Positions 7,600 to 16,642 of a DNA stretch of 64,000 nt are shown in pieces. Under the pieces are notes generated by a model, which did no database searches, had not been told where the DNA came from, and worked only from the letters and a program-made list of their open reading frames with translations. Source of the DNA: Frateuria_A sp035695185 (GTDB lineage Bacteria; Pseudomonadota; Gammaproteobacteria; Xanthomonadales; Rhodanobacteraceae); NCBI RefSeq assembly GCF_035695185.1, contig NZ_DASSES010000015.1, forward strand, positions 1 through 64,000. The letters are read 5' to 3'. Position 1 is the stretch's first letter; the number at the start of each line of letters is the position of its first letter. The position numbers and the translations under genes are program-made.

Positions 7600-9023
7600 C
7601 ACGATGCCTCCCGCATGGCCGGACGAGGGGCCTGCGCTGGCTGGCGCACGCCGTGCTGGCCACCGCTGTGGCGGGCTGCGCCGCCGTCAAGGTGCCGCCG
7701 TTGCAGCCACCGTTGCCCGACCACTGGCGACACTCGACCGTCGGGTCGGGCGCCGCGGTGCCGACCGATCTGCACCATTGGTGGCACGCGTTCGGGGACC
7801 GGCAGCTGGATGCCCTGGTCGACCAGGCCCTGGCGGGCAACCTGGATGTCGCGCAGGCGCTCGAGCATGTCCGCGCCGCCCGCGCCATGCACAAGGCAAG
7901 CGAGGCACGCTTCCGCCCGCAGTTGCGTGCCACCACGATCGACGCCATCGACCCGGACGCCAGCGCTTCCTTCTTCGTCGCGGGGTTCGACGCGAGCTGG
8001 GAGCTGAACCTGTTCGGTCGGGGCCAGGCCACGCAGCGCCTGGCGCGCGCCGATGTCGCCACCGCCGATGCGGACCTGCGCGCCGCGCGCCTCTCGCTGG
8101 TGGGCGAGGTGGTGCGCGACTGGATCGACCTGCGCGCGGCGCAGCAACAGCTGGGCGTGTTGCGCACGATCCGCGATGCACGCAGGCAGGAGTACGCCCT
8201 GCTGCAGGTCCGCCAGCGCCTGAAGCTGGCGGGGCTGGACGAGGTGGAGCGGGCGAGGGCGGCGCTCGACCAGGCCGAGTCGGCGCTGGTCGAGCCGGGC
8301 GAAGCGGTGGATGCAAGCGCGCAGCAACTGGCCGTGCTGCTCGGGCGCCCCGAACCCGACACGGACTGGCTCCAGCCCCACCCGCTGCCCTCGCTCGGTG
8401 ACTGGCGCGCCGGCGCGGTCCCGGCCGACCTGTTGCGCGCGCGCCCGGACATCCTGCGCGCGGAAGCCGAAGTGTTGCGCGCGGCCGGGGAAGCGGGCCT
8501 GGCCCACGCCAACCGTTTCCCCAGCCTCGCGCTGGGCGGCTCGCTGGTGTGGTCGACCAACCTCCAGACGCACCGCCGGACCAACGACAACGCCCTGTTT
8601 TCCACCGGCCCGATCATCGACATCCCGCTGTTCGACTGGGGCATGCGTGCCGCCCAGGACCACGCCAGGCGACACGAGCTCCAGGCCAGTGTGCTGGCCT
8701 ATCGCCAATCGGTGTTGCAGGCGGTCGCCGCGACGGAAACGGCGCTGGGCGGACTGCAGGCACGCACCGACGACGAGCGCAGGTGCGCCGACGCCCTGGC
8801 CGCCCTCACGCACGCCGATGCGGTCGTGGCCAGGCGGGTGGACCTCAAGCTCGCCAGTCCGCTCGACCGCGAGGAAAGCCGGATCGCCCGCGGGCAGGCC
8901 GCGCAGGCATCGATCCAGGCCCGGGCCCGGCGTGACCTGGCGTTCGTCGCGCTGTTCAAGGCCCTGGGCGGCGCACCGCCGCCGGCCACGGAACTGGCCG
9001 CCCGACCGGAGCACCGCGACTGA
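7596..9023 (+). CDS. TolC/NodT-family outer-membrane efflux lipoprotein
   Basis: A 475-residue protein with a lipoprotein signal (hydrophobic stretch ending AVAGC near residue 29). It has the two-fold helical repeat of outer-membrane factors: conserved WWHAFGD near residue 65, then long amphipathic helices rich in Ala, Arg and Glu, and a second repeat from about residue 265 (LRARPDILRAEAEV). It forms the outer-membrane duct for the ABC permease/ATPase and adaptor encoded next. The ATG at 7596 is inside an ATGA overlap with the kinase; its stop overlaps the permease start by one base (TGATG). Confidence 0.9.
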   Translation: MTRCLPHGRTRGLRWLAHAVLATAVAGCAAVKVPPLQPPLPDHWRHSTVGSGAAVPTDLHHWWHAFGDRQLDALVDQALAGNLDVAQALEHVRAARAMHKASEARFRPQLRATTIDAIDPDASASFFVAGFDASWELNLFGRGQATQRLARADVATADADLRAARLSLVGEVVRDWIDLRAAQQQLGVLRTIRDARRQEYALLQVRQRLKLAGLDEVERARAALDQAESALVEPGEAVDASAQQLAVLLGRPEPDTDWLQPHPLPSLGDWRAGAVPADLLRARPDILRAEAEVLRAAGEAGLAHANRFPSLALGGSLVWSTNLQTHRRTNDNALFSTGPIIDIPLFDWGMRAAQDHARRHELQASVLAYRQSVLQAVAATETALGGLQARTDDERRCADALAALTHADAVVARRVDLKLASPLDREESRIARGQAAQASIQARARRDLAFVALFKALGGAPPPATELAARPEHRD

Positions 9024-10156
9024 TGGTCGCCCTGGCCCGCAAGACCCTGTTGCACGAGTGGCGGCGCTTCCTGCCGGCGATGCTCGCGGTCGGCTTCGCC
9101 GGCCTGCTGCAGTTGCTGCAGGCCGCGCTCGTGCTCGGCATCTTCGGCAGCGCCAGCGTGTACATCACCGGCTCGAACGGCGACCTGTGGGTCGGCTATC
9201 CGGGCACGCAGAGCGTCAACCTGGGGCGCGCGATCGATCCGAACATCCAGGCCCGGCTGCTGATGGATCCGGCCGTCACCCGGGTGGAACCGTTCATCTG
9301 GCTGGACGCGGACTGGCGCGGCGCGACCGACACCGGCGGCGAATCGGTGTTCGTCTCCGGCATCGACCCGCGCCCGGACGGGCTGCTGTTCGCGCGTGCG
9401 CTGTCGCCGACCTTGCGCGCGCGGCTCTACGAACCGGACGCGGTGATCGTCGACCGCGCCGACATCGACAAGCTCGGCGTGGCGATCGGCGGTACCGCCG
9501 CGATCAACGGGCATACCGTGCGGGTGGTCGGGGTGAGCAGCGGCTTGCGCGCGCTCGGTGGCGTCAACGTGCTCAGCTCGCTGGCGACCGCGCGGGAACT
9601 GGATACCGACCCGGGCGACAACGGCCAGCCCACCTACCTGGTCGCCGGGCTGCGCGATCCGGCGCAGGCCGGTGCGGTGGCCCGGCGGCTGCGCGGCGAC
9701 GGCGCCTTCGGGCCCTACCAGGTGTGGACCGCGCAGGCGTTCGCCCGGCGCTCGGTGCTGTACTGGATGTTCGACACCGGCGCCGGGGCAGGGGTGCTGT
9801 TCCTGGCCGGCATCGTGTTCCTGGTCGGCGCCGTCATCACCAGCCAGACGCTGGTCGCGGCGGTGGCCGGTTCGATGCGGGAATACGCCACGCTCAACGC
9901 GCTGGGCGTAGGCGTGGGCGCGCTGCGCTGGGTGGTGCTGGAGCAGGCGCTCTGGGTGGGGGCGCTCGGCCTCGCCGGGGCGACCGTGCTCGGCGCCGCG
10001 CTGCTCGCGCTGGCGCGGGAGCAGGACGTGCCGGTAGTGCTGAACCTGCCGGTCACGCTGGCCTGCGTCGTGCTCGCCCTCGGCCTCGCGGCGGTCTCTG
10101 GACTGGCCGCGATCCGCAGCCTGCGCCGCACCGATCCGGCGAGCCTGCTGCGATGA
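9023..10156 (+). CDS. FtsX/DevC-type ABC transporter permease
   Basis: A 377-residue membrane protein with one helix near the N-terminus (residues ~18-42), a large periplasmic domain, and three more helices near 265-290, 310-335 and 345-368, the MacB/FtsX-like four-helix topology. The final residues (LRRTDPASLLR) match the cytoplasmic tail typical of DevC/LolC-like permeases. These mechanotransmission transporters do not pump through the membrane but drive periplasmic substrates out through TolC. It overlaps the ATPase gene at ATGA 10153. Substrate unknown. Confidence 0.87.
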   Translation: MVALARKTLLHEWRRFLPAMLAVGFAGLLQLLQAALVLGIFGSASVYITGSNGDLWVGYPGTQSVNLGRAIDPNIQARLLMDPAVTRVEPFIWLDADWRGATDTGGESVFVSGIDPRPDGLLFARALSPTLRARLYEPDAVIVDRADIDKLGVAIGGTAAINGHTVRVVGVSSGLRALGGVNVLSSLATARELDTDPGDNGQPTYLVAGLRDPAQAGAVARRLRGDGAFGPYQVWTAQAFARRSVLYWMFDTGAGAGVLFLAGIVFLVGAVITSQTLVAAVAGSMREYATLNALGVGVGALRWVVLEQALWVGALGLAGATVLGAALLALAREQDVPVVLNLPVTLACVVLALGLAAVSGLAAIRSLRRTDPASLLR

Positions 10157-10890
10157 ACGCGCCCACCGCCACTCTTCCTGCGTTGCGCGCCGAGGCGATT
10201 GCCAAGGCCTTCGCCTCCGGTGCCACGCGCACCCAGGTGCTCGACGGCCTGTCGCTGTCGATCCATGCGGGCGAACTGACCCTGATCTCGGGCCCCTCCG
10301 GCTGCGGCAAGAGCACCCTGCTGGCGATCCTGAGCGGCCTGCAGCCGGTCGATGCCGGGCGCGTCTTCGCGCTCGGCACCGAGCTGAGCGGCCTGGACGG
10401 TGCTGCGCTGGAACACTTCCGCCTGCAACACACCGGCTTCGTGTTCCAGGGATTCAACCTTTTCCCGGCACTTACCGCGCTCGAGCAGGTCGAACTGCCG
10501 CTGGACTACCTGGGCCTCTCCCGCCGGCAGGCGCGTGAGCAGGCGGAACGCTCGCTGGAGGAGGTGGGCTTGTCGCATCGCATGAAACTCAAGCCTGCGG
10601 AGCTATCCGGCGGGGAAAAGCAACGCGTGGCGATCGCCCGCGCCCTGGCCAAGCAGCCGCAGCTGCTGTTCGCCGACGAGCCGACCAGCGCGCTCGATGC
10701 CAGCAACGGACAAATGATCATCGACATCCTCCACCGCATCGCGCACGACCACGGCACCACCGTGCTGTGCGTCAGCCACGACCCCCGCCTGATCGGCCAC
10801 GCCGACCGCGTGCTGGCCATGGAAGACGGCCGCATCCTCAGCGACCGACGCCTGTCGCCGCCGCACGCCCTGCACGGAGTCGGACCATGA
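10153..10890 (+). CDS. MacB/LolD/DevA-like ABC transporter ATPase
   Basis: A 245-residue nucleotide-binding subunit with Walker A GPSGCGKST (~residue 48), Q-loop FVFQGFN, signature LSGGEKQRVAIARAL, Walker B LLFADEPTSALD and H-loop VSHD. The LSGGEKQ form plus the preceding FtsX-like permease place it in the MacB/LolD/DevA branch that powers mechanotransmission transport. It overlaps its neighbours at both ends by ATGA, so the pump subunits are probably produced in fixed proportion. Confidence 0.93.
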   Translation: MNAPTATLPALRAEAIAKAFASGATRTQVLDGLSLSIHAGELTLISGPSGCGKSTLLAILSGLQPVDAGRVFALGTELSGLDGAALEHFRLQHTGFVFQGFNLFPALTALEQVELPLDYLGLSRRQAREQAERSLEEVGLSHRMKLKPAELSGGEKQRVAIARALAKQPQLLFADEPTSALDASNGQMIIDILHRIAHDHGTTVLCVSHDPRLIGHADRVLAMEDGRILSDRRLSPPHALHGVGP

Positions 10891-11810
10891 CCGGCTGGAA
10901 CCACCGGCGGCTGTGCGCCCTGGCGCTGCCGGCCTGCCTGCTGCTGGCGGCCTGTACCCAGCACGACGATCCATCCCCCGCGGCACCGACGCCCGCCTAT
11001 GCCGCCGTCGCGCGAGGGCGCATCGACGTCGAGGGCGGCCTGCTCAACCTGGGCATGCCGCGCGAAGGCCGGCTGGCCGAGGTCGACGTGCACGAAGGGC
11101 AATCGGTGCGCCGGGGCCAGGTGCTGGCCGCGCTGGACGCCCAGCCCGCGCGGCTCGCCGTCGCCACGGCGCAGGCGGAGCAGGACCAGGCGCGTGCGCA
11201 GGTCTCGCTGATCGGCGCCCGGCTCGCTGCCGCACGGCTGCGCGCCCGGCGCCTGGCGGCCGCAGCCCGCGCCGGCGCCGGCGACGGGCAGAGCGCGGAC
11301 GACGCCAGGGCGGCCGCGGACGAGCTGGCCGCGCAACAGCAGGCCGCGCACGCGGCCGTGAGCGTCGCCGGGCAGAAACTGGCCTCGGCGCGTTTCGAGC
11401 TGGAGCAGCACACGCTGCGTGCGCCGCTGGACGCCGACGTGATCCACGTCGCCGCGCAGCCGGGCATGCTGGCGACCGCCCAGTCCGGTCCGCTCTTCGT
11501 GCTGTTGCCGCATGTGCCGCGCCTGGTGCGGGCCGACCTGAGCGAGGCCTACATGGATGCGGTCAAGCCCGGCATGGCCGCGCAGGTCACCGCCGACGGC
11601 GACCCGCAGGGCGGCCCCTGGCGTGCGCACGTGCTGCGTGTCGGGCAGCTGGTCGGCCCATCCGCGCTCGAGGACGACCCGCAGCAGCGGATCAATTCGC
11701 GCACGGTGGAATGCGTGCTGGCCTTCGACGTGCCGACGCCACTGCGCGTGGGCCAGCGGGTGATGGTGCGCTTCGGCGCGCCGGCGCCGGCGGCCGCGAA
11801 AGCCCGCTGA
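10887..11810 (+). CDS. HlyD/MacA-family periplasmic adaptor lipoprotein
   Basis: A 307-residue protein with a lipobox (LLLAAC, Cys ~23). A short biotinyl-lipoyl half motif (GRLAEVDVHEGQSVRRGQVLAALD) is followed by an Ala/Arg/Gln-rich coiled-coil hairpin (residues ~90-165), the returning lipoyl half (LDADVIHVAAQPG) and a beta-barrel domain. It bridges the inner-membrane permease and the outer-membrane factor encoded just upstream. Gene order regulator-kinase-OMF-permease-ATPase-adaptor makes a complete self-contained tripartite pump with its own two-component control. Confidence 0.88.
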   Translation: MTGWNHRRLCALALPACLLLAACTQHDDPSPAAPTPAYAAVARGRIDVEGGLLNLGMPREGRLAEVDVHEGQSVRRGQVLAALDAQPARLAVATAQAEQDQARAQVSLIGARLAAARLRARRLAAAARAGAGDGQSADDARAAADELAAQQQAAHAAVSVAGQKLASARFELEQHTLRAPLDADVIHVAAQPGMLATAQSGPLFVLLPHVPRLVRADLSEAYMDAVKPGMAAQVTADGDPQGGPWRAHVLRVGQLVGPSALEDDPQQRINSRTVECVLAFDVPTPLRVGQRVMVRFGAPAPAAAKAR

Positions 11811-11857
11811 AACGGGCCCGTGCAAGGCTCTTCCCTGGACTTTCCCGAGCAGGCGAC

Positions 11858-12694
11858 GTGATCCGCAAGACCGACTTCTACCTGGAGGGCGGCCCACTCG
11901 GCGTCCTGCTGATCCACGGCCTGACCGGCACGCCGATGGAGATGCGCCTGCTCGGCAAGGGACTCAACGGCGCCGGCTTCACCGTGCACGGCATGCAGCT
12001 TGCCGGCCATTGCGGCGATACCGAGGACCTGCTGGCCACCGGCTGGCGCGACTGGTACGCGAGCGTGCAGGCGGCGGCCGACGCGCTGCGCGGCAAGGTC
12101 GACCACCTGTTCGTCGGCGGCCTGTCGATGGGTGCGCTGCTGGCGCTCAAGCTCGCCGCCGACCGGCCCGGCCAGGTCGCCGGCGTGGGCGTCTACGGCG
12201 CGACCTTCCGCTACGACGGCTGGAGCATTCCGTGGCTGGCGCGGCTGTCCTTCCTGCTGCCGTTCGCCAAGAAGATGGGGCTCGGCCGCGACCGGGTCTT
12301 CCTCGAGCAGCCCCCCTACGGCCTGCGCGACGAACGCCTGCGCGAACAGGTCAGTGCCGCCATGCGCAGCGGCGACAGCACCATCGCCGGCCTGCTCGGC
12401 AATCCCTGGCACTCGCTGGCCGACCTGTACCTGCTGTCGCAGCGCGTGCGCCGGCAGCTGCACCAGGTCACCTCGCCCTGCCTGGTGGCGCACGCCAGCG
12501 ACGACGACGTGGCGAGCGTGCGCAACGCCGAGCTGGTGTTGCGTGGGGTGAGCGCGCCGTCCGAGCTGCTGCTGCTGGAGGACAGCTACCACATGATCAC
12601 CATCGACAAGCAGCGGCGCACGCTGATCGAGCGGTCCGCCCGATTCTTCCGTGCCGTGGCCGAGCAGCGCCACGCCGAGCCCGTGTCGGCATGA
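11858..12694 (+). CDS. Alpha/beta hydrolase, carboxylesterase-like
   Basis: A 278-residue hydrolase. The oxyanion segment LIHGLTGTPMEM is near residue 20, the nucleophile elbow GLSMG near residue 88, an acid candidate in HASDDDVAS and the catalytic His in SYHMITID near the C-terminus. It resembles Est30-type carboxylesterases and thioesterases. No ATG lies at the right place; the GTG at 11858 begins just before the conserved region. The stop overlaps the next start (ATGA). It opens a four-gene + operon of two small flippase-like proteins and an aminotransferase, so it may release or edit an acyl product of the convergent ACP/ketosynthase operon. Confidence 0.85.
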   Translation: MIRKTDFYLEGGPLGVLLIHGLTGTPMEMRLLGKGLNGAGFTVHGMQLAGHCGDTEDLLATGWRDWYASVQAAADALRGKVDHLFVGGLSMGALLALKLAADRPGQVAGVGVYGATFRYDGWSIPWLARLSFLLPFAKKMGLGRDRVFLEQPPYGLRDERLREQVSAAMRSGDSTIAGLLGNPWHSLADLYLLSQRVRRQLHQVTSPCLVAHASDDDVASVRNAELVLRGVSAPSELLLLEDSYHMITIDKQRRTLIERSARFFRAVAEQRHAEPVSA

Positions 12695-13050
12695 CCCCGC
12701 TCGTGCTGGCCCTGTGGATGGCGAACATCGTGCTGGACAGCACCGGCCAGCTTGCCTTCAAGGCGGCGGCGGCCGACCCGCAGGCGGGGGAAGGGCTGGC
12801 ACGCTGGCGCCGGATGGCGACGCGGCCGTGGCTGTGGCTCGGGGTCGGCTGTTACGTGCTCGAGTTCCTGGTCTGGGTCGCCTTCCTGTCGCTGCTGCCG
12901 CTGTCCGAGGGCGTACTGCTCGGCTCGATCAACATCGTCGCGATCATGCTCGCCGGCCGCTGGTTCTTCGCCGAGAAACTCACCCGGCTGCGCCTGCTGG
13001 GCATTGCGCTGGTCAGCCTGGGCGTGGCGATCGTGGGGGCCGGCGCATGA
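12691..13050 (+). CDS. Small EamA/DMT-superfamily membrane protein (ArnE-like half-transporter)
   Basis: A 119-residue protein with four predicted helices, the half-size four-helix form of the drug/metabolite transporter superfamily. The GQLAFKAAA segment near the start corresponds to the conserved first helix of SMR/ArnE proteins. ArnE and ArnF act as a heterodimer flipping undecaprenyl-phosphate-aminoarabinose; here another four-helix gene follows directly with ATGA overlap, the same pairing. By analogy it would form one half of a flippase for an aminated lipid-linked intermediate; the substrate is inferred only. Confidence 0.75.
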   Translation: MTPLVLALWMANIVLDSTGQLAFKAAAADPQAGEGLARWRRMATRPWLWLGVGCYVLEFLVWVAFLSLLPLSEGVLLGSINIVAIMLAGRWFFAEKLTRLRLLGIALVSLGVAIVGAGA

Positions 13051-13463
13051 GGCGCGCCTACCTGCCCGGGTTCCTGCTGCTGATGGCGTTCGACACGCTC
13101 TCGCAGCTCTCCTTCAAGCTGGCCGGCGCGCACGCGCTGCCGGTGGCGGCCAACCTGGCCTGGGTGGCGCGGCTGCTCGACGGACCTTGGATTTACGGCG
13201 CGCTGGTGGGCTACCTCGGGGCCTTCTTCACCTGGATGAGCCTGCTCAGACACGCGCCGCTCGGCCCGGCGTTCGCGGCCTCGCACCTGGAAGTGGTCAG
13301 CGTGATGCTGCTGTCGGTGTGGCTGTTCCACGAGCCGCTGACGATCCCGCGCGTCGTCGGCGCCTGCGCCATCGTGGCGGGCATCGTGTGCCTGGGCCTG
13401 GCCGAGGCACGGGTCACCGAGGTCGACGTCCTCGACGAGCGGCCGCTGCCACGCACGGGTTGA
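13047..13463 (+). CDS. Small EamA/DMT-superfamily membrane protein (ArnF-like partner)
   Basis: A 138-residue four-helix protein (LLLMAFDTLSQLSFKLAG in helix 1, SVMLLSVWLFHEPLT in helix 3/4) ending in a charged cytoplasmic tail. Distantly similar in layout to the preceding gene and probably its dimer partner. It starts at ATG 13047 inside the previous stop and is followed two bases after its own stop by the DegT aminotransferase. An aminotransferase of the ArnB superfamily beside an ArnE/F-like pair recalls the aminoarabinose system, but no ArnA, ArnC or ArnT gene adjoins it. Confidence 0.75.
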   Translation: MRRAYLPGFLLLMAFDTLSQLSFKLAGAHALPVAANLAWVARLLDGPWIYGALVGYLGAFFTWMSLLRHAPLGPAFAASHLEVVSVMLLSVWLFHEPLTIPRVVGACAIVAGIVCLGLAEARVTEVDVLDERPLPRTG

Positions 13464-13465
13464 GC

Positions 13466-14674
13466 ATGCGTGGCCTGCCGCGCGAACTGCCGCCGACCGC
13501 CGGGCTGCCGCTGCGGCTGGCGGACCTGCGGCCGAGCCGCGCCGACCTCGCGGCCATCCTCGCTGGGCAGTTGCAGACGCCCCCGCTGCAGTTGACCTGC
13601 TCGGGCACCGCGGCGCTGCTGCTCGCGCTGCGCGTGCTGCACGCGCGCCAGCCAGGCCGGTCGGTGGTGGTGGTGCCCGCCTACACCTGTCCACTGGTGG
13701 CGATCGCCGTGCATCAGGCCGGCTTGCAGCTGCGGCTGTGCGACCTGCGCCCGGGCCACTTCGACATGGACCCGCAGGCGCTTGCCGCGGCCTGCGGCGA
13801 GGACACGCTGGCCGTGCTGCCCACCCACCTGGCCGGGCGCGTGGCTGACGTGGGCACGGCCCTGGCGGTCGCCGCACGGTCCGAAGCCTTCGTGATCGAG
13901 GATGCCGCGCAGGCGCTCGGCGCCCGCAGCGGCGGGACAAGCGTCGGGCTGCGTGGGGACGTGGGCTTCTTCAGTCTCGCCGCCGGCAAGGGCTTGTCGA
14001 TCTTCGAGGGCGGGCTGCTGGTGTCGCGCGATGCATCGCTGCGGGAGGCCTTGCGCGAGGCGGCCGAGCAACAGGTCCCCCATCGTCGCGCCTGGGAGGC
14101 CCGGCGGAGTGTCGAACTGCTGGGGCTGGCCGCGCTGTACCGGCCGCGCGGGCTGGCGTTCGCCTACGGCCGTCCGCTGCGCCGCGCGCTTCGCCGGGGC
14201 GATCCCGTCGCCGCGGTGGGGGATGCCTTCCCGGCGGGCATCCCGCTGCACCGGGTCGGCCGCTGGCGGCAAGCGGTCGGCGCGAACGCGGCCGGACGCC
14301 TGCCCGGATTCCTCGCCACGCTGGAGCGGCAGGCCAAGGCGCGGCTGGCGCGGCTGCGCGCCATTGCGGGCGTGGAAGTCTTCGACGACGCACCGGACAC
14401 GCAGGGCAGCTGGCCCTGCCTGCTGCTGCAGCTCCCGGACGAACGCTGCCGCGACCGGGTGCTGGCCCAGCTGTGGACCCGTGGTCTCGGGGTCAGCCGG
14501 CTGTTCATCCATGCGTTGCCCGACTACGCCTACCTCGCCGATCGCGTGCCGCCGGCGCCGGTGCCGAACGCACGCGCGTTCGCGCAGCGGACGCTGACGA
14601 TAGGCAACAGTCCCTGGCTGGACGCGGCGACATTCGAGCGCATTGCCACGGTGATCGAGCGCGCGGTCAGCTGA
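13466..14674 (+). CDS. DegT/DnrJ/EryC1/StrS-family PLP aminotransferase
   Basis: A 402-residue member of the sugar-aminotransferase superfamily. Visible elements are TCSGTAALLLAL (PLP phosphate site, ~residue 47), PAYTCPL, IEDAAQALGA (Asp contacting the pyridine nitrogen) and SLAAGKGLS with the Schiff-base Lys (~residue 174). Family members aminate keto-sugars on nucleotide or lipid carriers. The sequence shortly after the Lys has few of the usual StrS features, so the substrate may not be a nucleotide sugar. It ends convergently with the opposite-strand arginase-like gene; the two stops share an 8-base palindrome. Confidence 0.85.
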   Translation: MRGLPRELPPTAGLPLRLADLRPSRADLAAILAGQLQTPPLQLTCSGTAALLLALRVLHARQPGRSVVVVPAYTCPLVAIAVHQAGLQLRLCDLRPGHFDMDPQALAAACGEDTLAVLPTHLAGRVADVGTALAVAARSEAFVIEDAAQALGARSGGTSVGLRGDVGFFSLAAGKGLSIFEGGLLVSRDASLREALREAAEQQVPHRRAWEARRSVELLGLAALYRPRGLAFAYGRPLRRALRRGDPVAAVGDAFPAGIPLHRVGRWRQAVGANAAGRLPGFLATLERQAKARLARLRAIAGVEVFDDAPDTQGSWPCLLLQLPDERCRDRVLAQLWTRGLGVSRLFIHALPDYAYLADRVPPAPVPNARAFAQRTLTIGNSPWLDAATFERIATVIERAVS

Positions 14675-15572
14675 GTTCCGCCTTCGCGTCGCCCGGCGGG
14701 TCGGGCTCGATGCGCCGGGCGATGGCATCCAGCAGCCGCTCGTTGAGTGCGTGCTGTTGCGCCTGCCAGCGTCCGAGCTCGCGCCCGTCCACCGCCGGCT
14801 GGTCGTCCAGCGCGGACAGCCGGCGCTTCCACCAGCTGCGGTAGCGGTAGGCGGAGATCTCGCCGGTGATGTCGCTGCCCACCAGCCCGCCGCGCAGGCT
14901 GGCGATGATGGCCAGCGCGTCGTCCAGTTGCAGCTGCCCCTGGTCCCAGTTCGTCCTGGCCACCTCGGGCGCGAACACGTCCTTGTCGATCGACAGGTAG
15001 GTCGGCCGCGGCTGCGCGCGTTGCAGGTTGCCGAAGGCCTCGACCAGGGCAGCCACCGAATCGAAGCCGTGGAAGGCGCCGGCCAGGCCGATCCGTGCCG
15101 CCCAGGAGACGTCCACGCCGACGCTCCAGTAGCTCAGCCGGCCCCGGCGCAACGGCGCCAGGTAGTTTTCCCACGCGTGGGCGATACCGATGTCGCGCGA
15201 ACTGATGCCGACCACGTGCACGTGCTCGACCTGCGGCAGCCCGGCCACGCGCCGCACCCAGGAACCGCAGTGCACGCCGAAGGGGAAGCGCATGTTGTCC
15301 GGATGGTTGTCCAGCACCACCACCTGGAACGGGCCGCTTGCAGGCACGCGTTCGATGAGCGGCCAGCTCAGGTGGTGGAAGTCGCCGCTGCCGAGCATGG
15401 CAGTGGCGGTCCCGGTGGGCCATGCCTCGTCCAGGCCACGCCGGAACCGCGCCAGCGTGCCCAGCGAGCAGCCGAACCGCAGCGACTCCTGCCAGTGCGA
15501 AAGGGGAATCACCAGCCGCTCCGCGAGCGGCCCGACCGACTGGTCGATGTCGAGCACGAGCGGACGGTTCAT
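14667..15572 (-). CDS. Arginase/ureohydrolase-fold family protein
   Basis: A 301-residue protein whose spacing of metal-site motifs matches arginase/agmatinase enzymes: GSGDFHHLS (for GGDHS), VVLDNHPDN (for DAHxD) and LSIDKDVFAP (for SxDxDxxDP). The substitutions mean it is a divergent member, so hydrolysis of arginine or agmatine cannot be assumed; a deacetylase-like or amidinohydrolase role on a pathway intermediate is possible. The start at 15572 overlaps the GNAT gene stop (ATGA). It is the last gene of the minus-strand ACP/ketosynthase operon. Confidence 0.72.
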   Translation of the reverse strand: MNRPLVLDIDQSVGPLAERLVIPLSHWQESLRFGCSLGTLARFRRGLDEAWPTGTATAMLGSGDFHHLSWPLIERVPASGPFQVVVLDNHPDNMRFPFGVHCGSWVRRVAGLPQVEHVHVVGISSRDIGIAHAWENYLAPLRRGRLSYWSVGVDVSWAARIGLAGAFHGFDSVAALVEAFGNLQRAQPRPTYLSIDKDVFAPEVARTNWDQGQLQLDDALAIIASLRGGLVGSDITGEISAYRYRSWWKRRLSALDDQPAVDGRELGRWQAQQHALNERLLDAIARRIEPDPPGDAKAELS

Positions 15573-16630
15573 GCGCGCGCTTCCGCGGGGCTGGTCGCCT
15601 CGCCCTGGAAGTGCCTTGCCAGGCGGCGGAACAGAGCGCGCAGCAGCGGGTTGCGCAGGTACACCGCATGCCGGGTGAGGCTGAGCTGCGCGCCCAGGTA
15701 GGCCTTGACCTGCGGATCGGTCCAGCCCGCCACGTAGTGGCTGAGCCCGTGCGTGCGTGCGTAGTCGAGGTTGTGCATCCAGCTGACCGCGTAGAGGTTG
15801 TGTTCGCGCGCGTCGGGATAGGCGAAGCCGACGAACTTGTCCACCAGCTTGCCGGCATGGACGTAGCAGAGGTTCCAGCCGATCAGCCGCCCGCCATGGC
15901 GGTAGGCGAACACCAGGCCGCCGCTGGCTGCGTCCTGCAGCAGGCGGGCGAAGAACGCCTGTTCGAGCAGGTCGAAATGGATCGTGCTCTGCGCGTGCAC
16001 GTTGAGGTACAGCGCGTAGTACTGCGCGATCACCTCCGCGTCCGCGAAGCAGGGCGCGCCGGTGGGCAGCGCCTCGACATCGAGATTCGCGCGGGCGCGC
16101 AGCTTGCGGCGGATGTCCTTGCGGCGCGCGGCCGGGAGCCGTGCGAGGTAGTCGTCGGTGGATGCGAAGTCGATCGGCACCCAGGCCAGCGGCATGCCCT
16201 CCAGCAGCACGAAGCCGCGGGCCGCCAGCGCCGTGGCGAACGCGTCGGCCTGGGCGTTGGCGGCGGGCTCGAGCAAGGGCGAGTCCTGCGGCAGGTCCTT
16301 GACGATCAGCAGGGCGCGCTCGCGGCCGTAGGCGTCGAGCAGCTCGCGCGCGAGGGCCTCGGGCGAGGCCTGCGCCGGCAGCGGCGCATACTCGCTGACG
16401 GTGCAGCCGACGAAGCGCGTGCGCCAGCGCAACAGGCGTCCCCACCGGGCATAGAAGGGCAGGTGGCAGACCCGCCGGCGCAAGGCGTCGTCCGCGGTGG
16501 TCAGCAGGTCGAACGGGGCCAGGAACGAGGGCAGGCCCGACGCCGTGCAGCCTACCGAGAAGCCGCGTGGCGGATGCGCCAGGAAGTGGCCGACCAGCGC
16601 ATCAGGCTCCAGGGCGGTGGAGTACGGCAT
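15569..16630 (-). CDS. GNAT-superfamily acyltransferase (FemAB/BioF2-like)
   Basis: A 353-residue protein built like two fused GNAT domains. The C-terminal half has the recognisable order: a LPAARRKDIRRKLR basic helix (~residue 190), a YYALYLNVHAQS helix, then GGRLIGWNLCYVHAGKLVDKFVGF and YAVSWMHNLDYARTHGL, as in peptidoglycan-bridge and BioF2-type acyltransferases. It lies between the ketosynthase (12-base gap) and the arginase-like gene (ATGA overlap) and could transfer the ACP-bound acyl group to an amine. Confidence 0.72.
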   Translation of the reverse strand: MPYSTALEPDALVGHFLAHPPRGFSVGCTASGLPSFLAPFDLLTTADDALRRRVCHLPFYARWGRLLRWRTRFVGCTVSEYAPLPAQASPEALARELLDAYGRERALLIVKDLPQDSPLLEPAANAQADAFATALAARGFVLLEGMPLAWVPIDFASTDDYLARLPAARRKDIRRKLRARANLDVEALPTGAPCFADAEVIAQYYALYLNVHAQSTIHFDLLEQAFFARLLQDAASGGLVFAYRHGGRLIGWNLCYVHAGKLVDKFVGFAYPDAREHNLYAVSWMHNLDYARTHGLSHYVAGWTDPQVKAYLGAQLSLTRHAVYLRNPLLRALFRRLARHFQGEATSPAEARA

Positions 16631-16642
16631 GGGAACCGCGCC

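Noticed and set aside
12852..13940. 362-codon minus-strand frame across the flippase and DegT genes
   Set aside because: Arg/Pro/Ala-rich shadow of three well-supported plus-strand genes.
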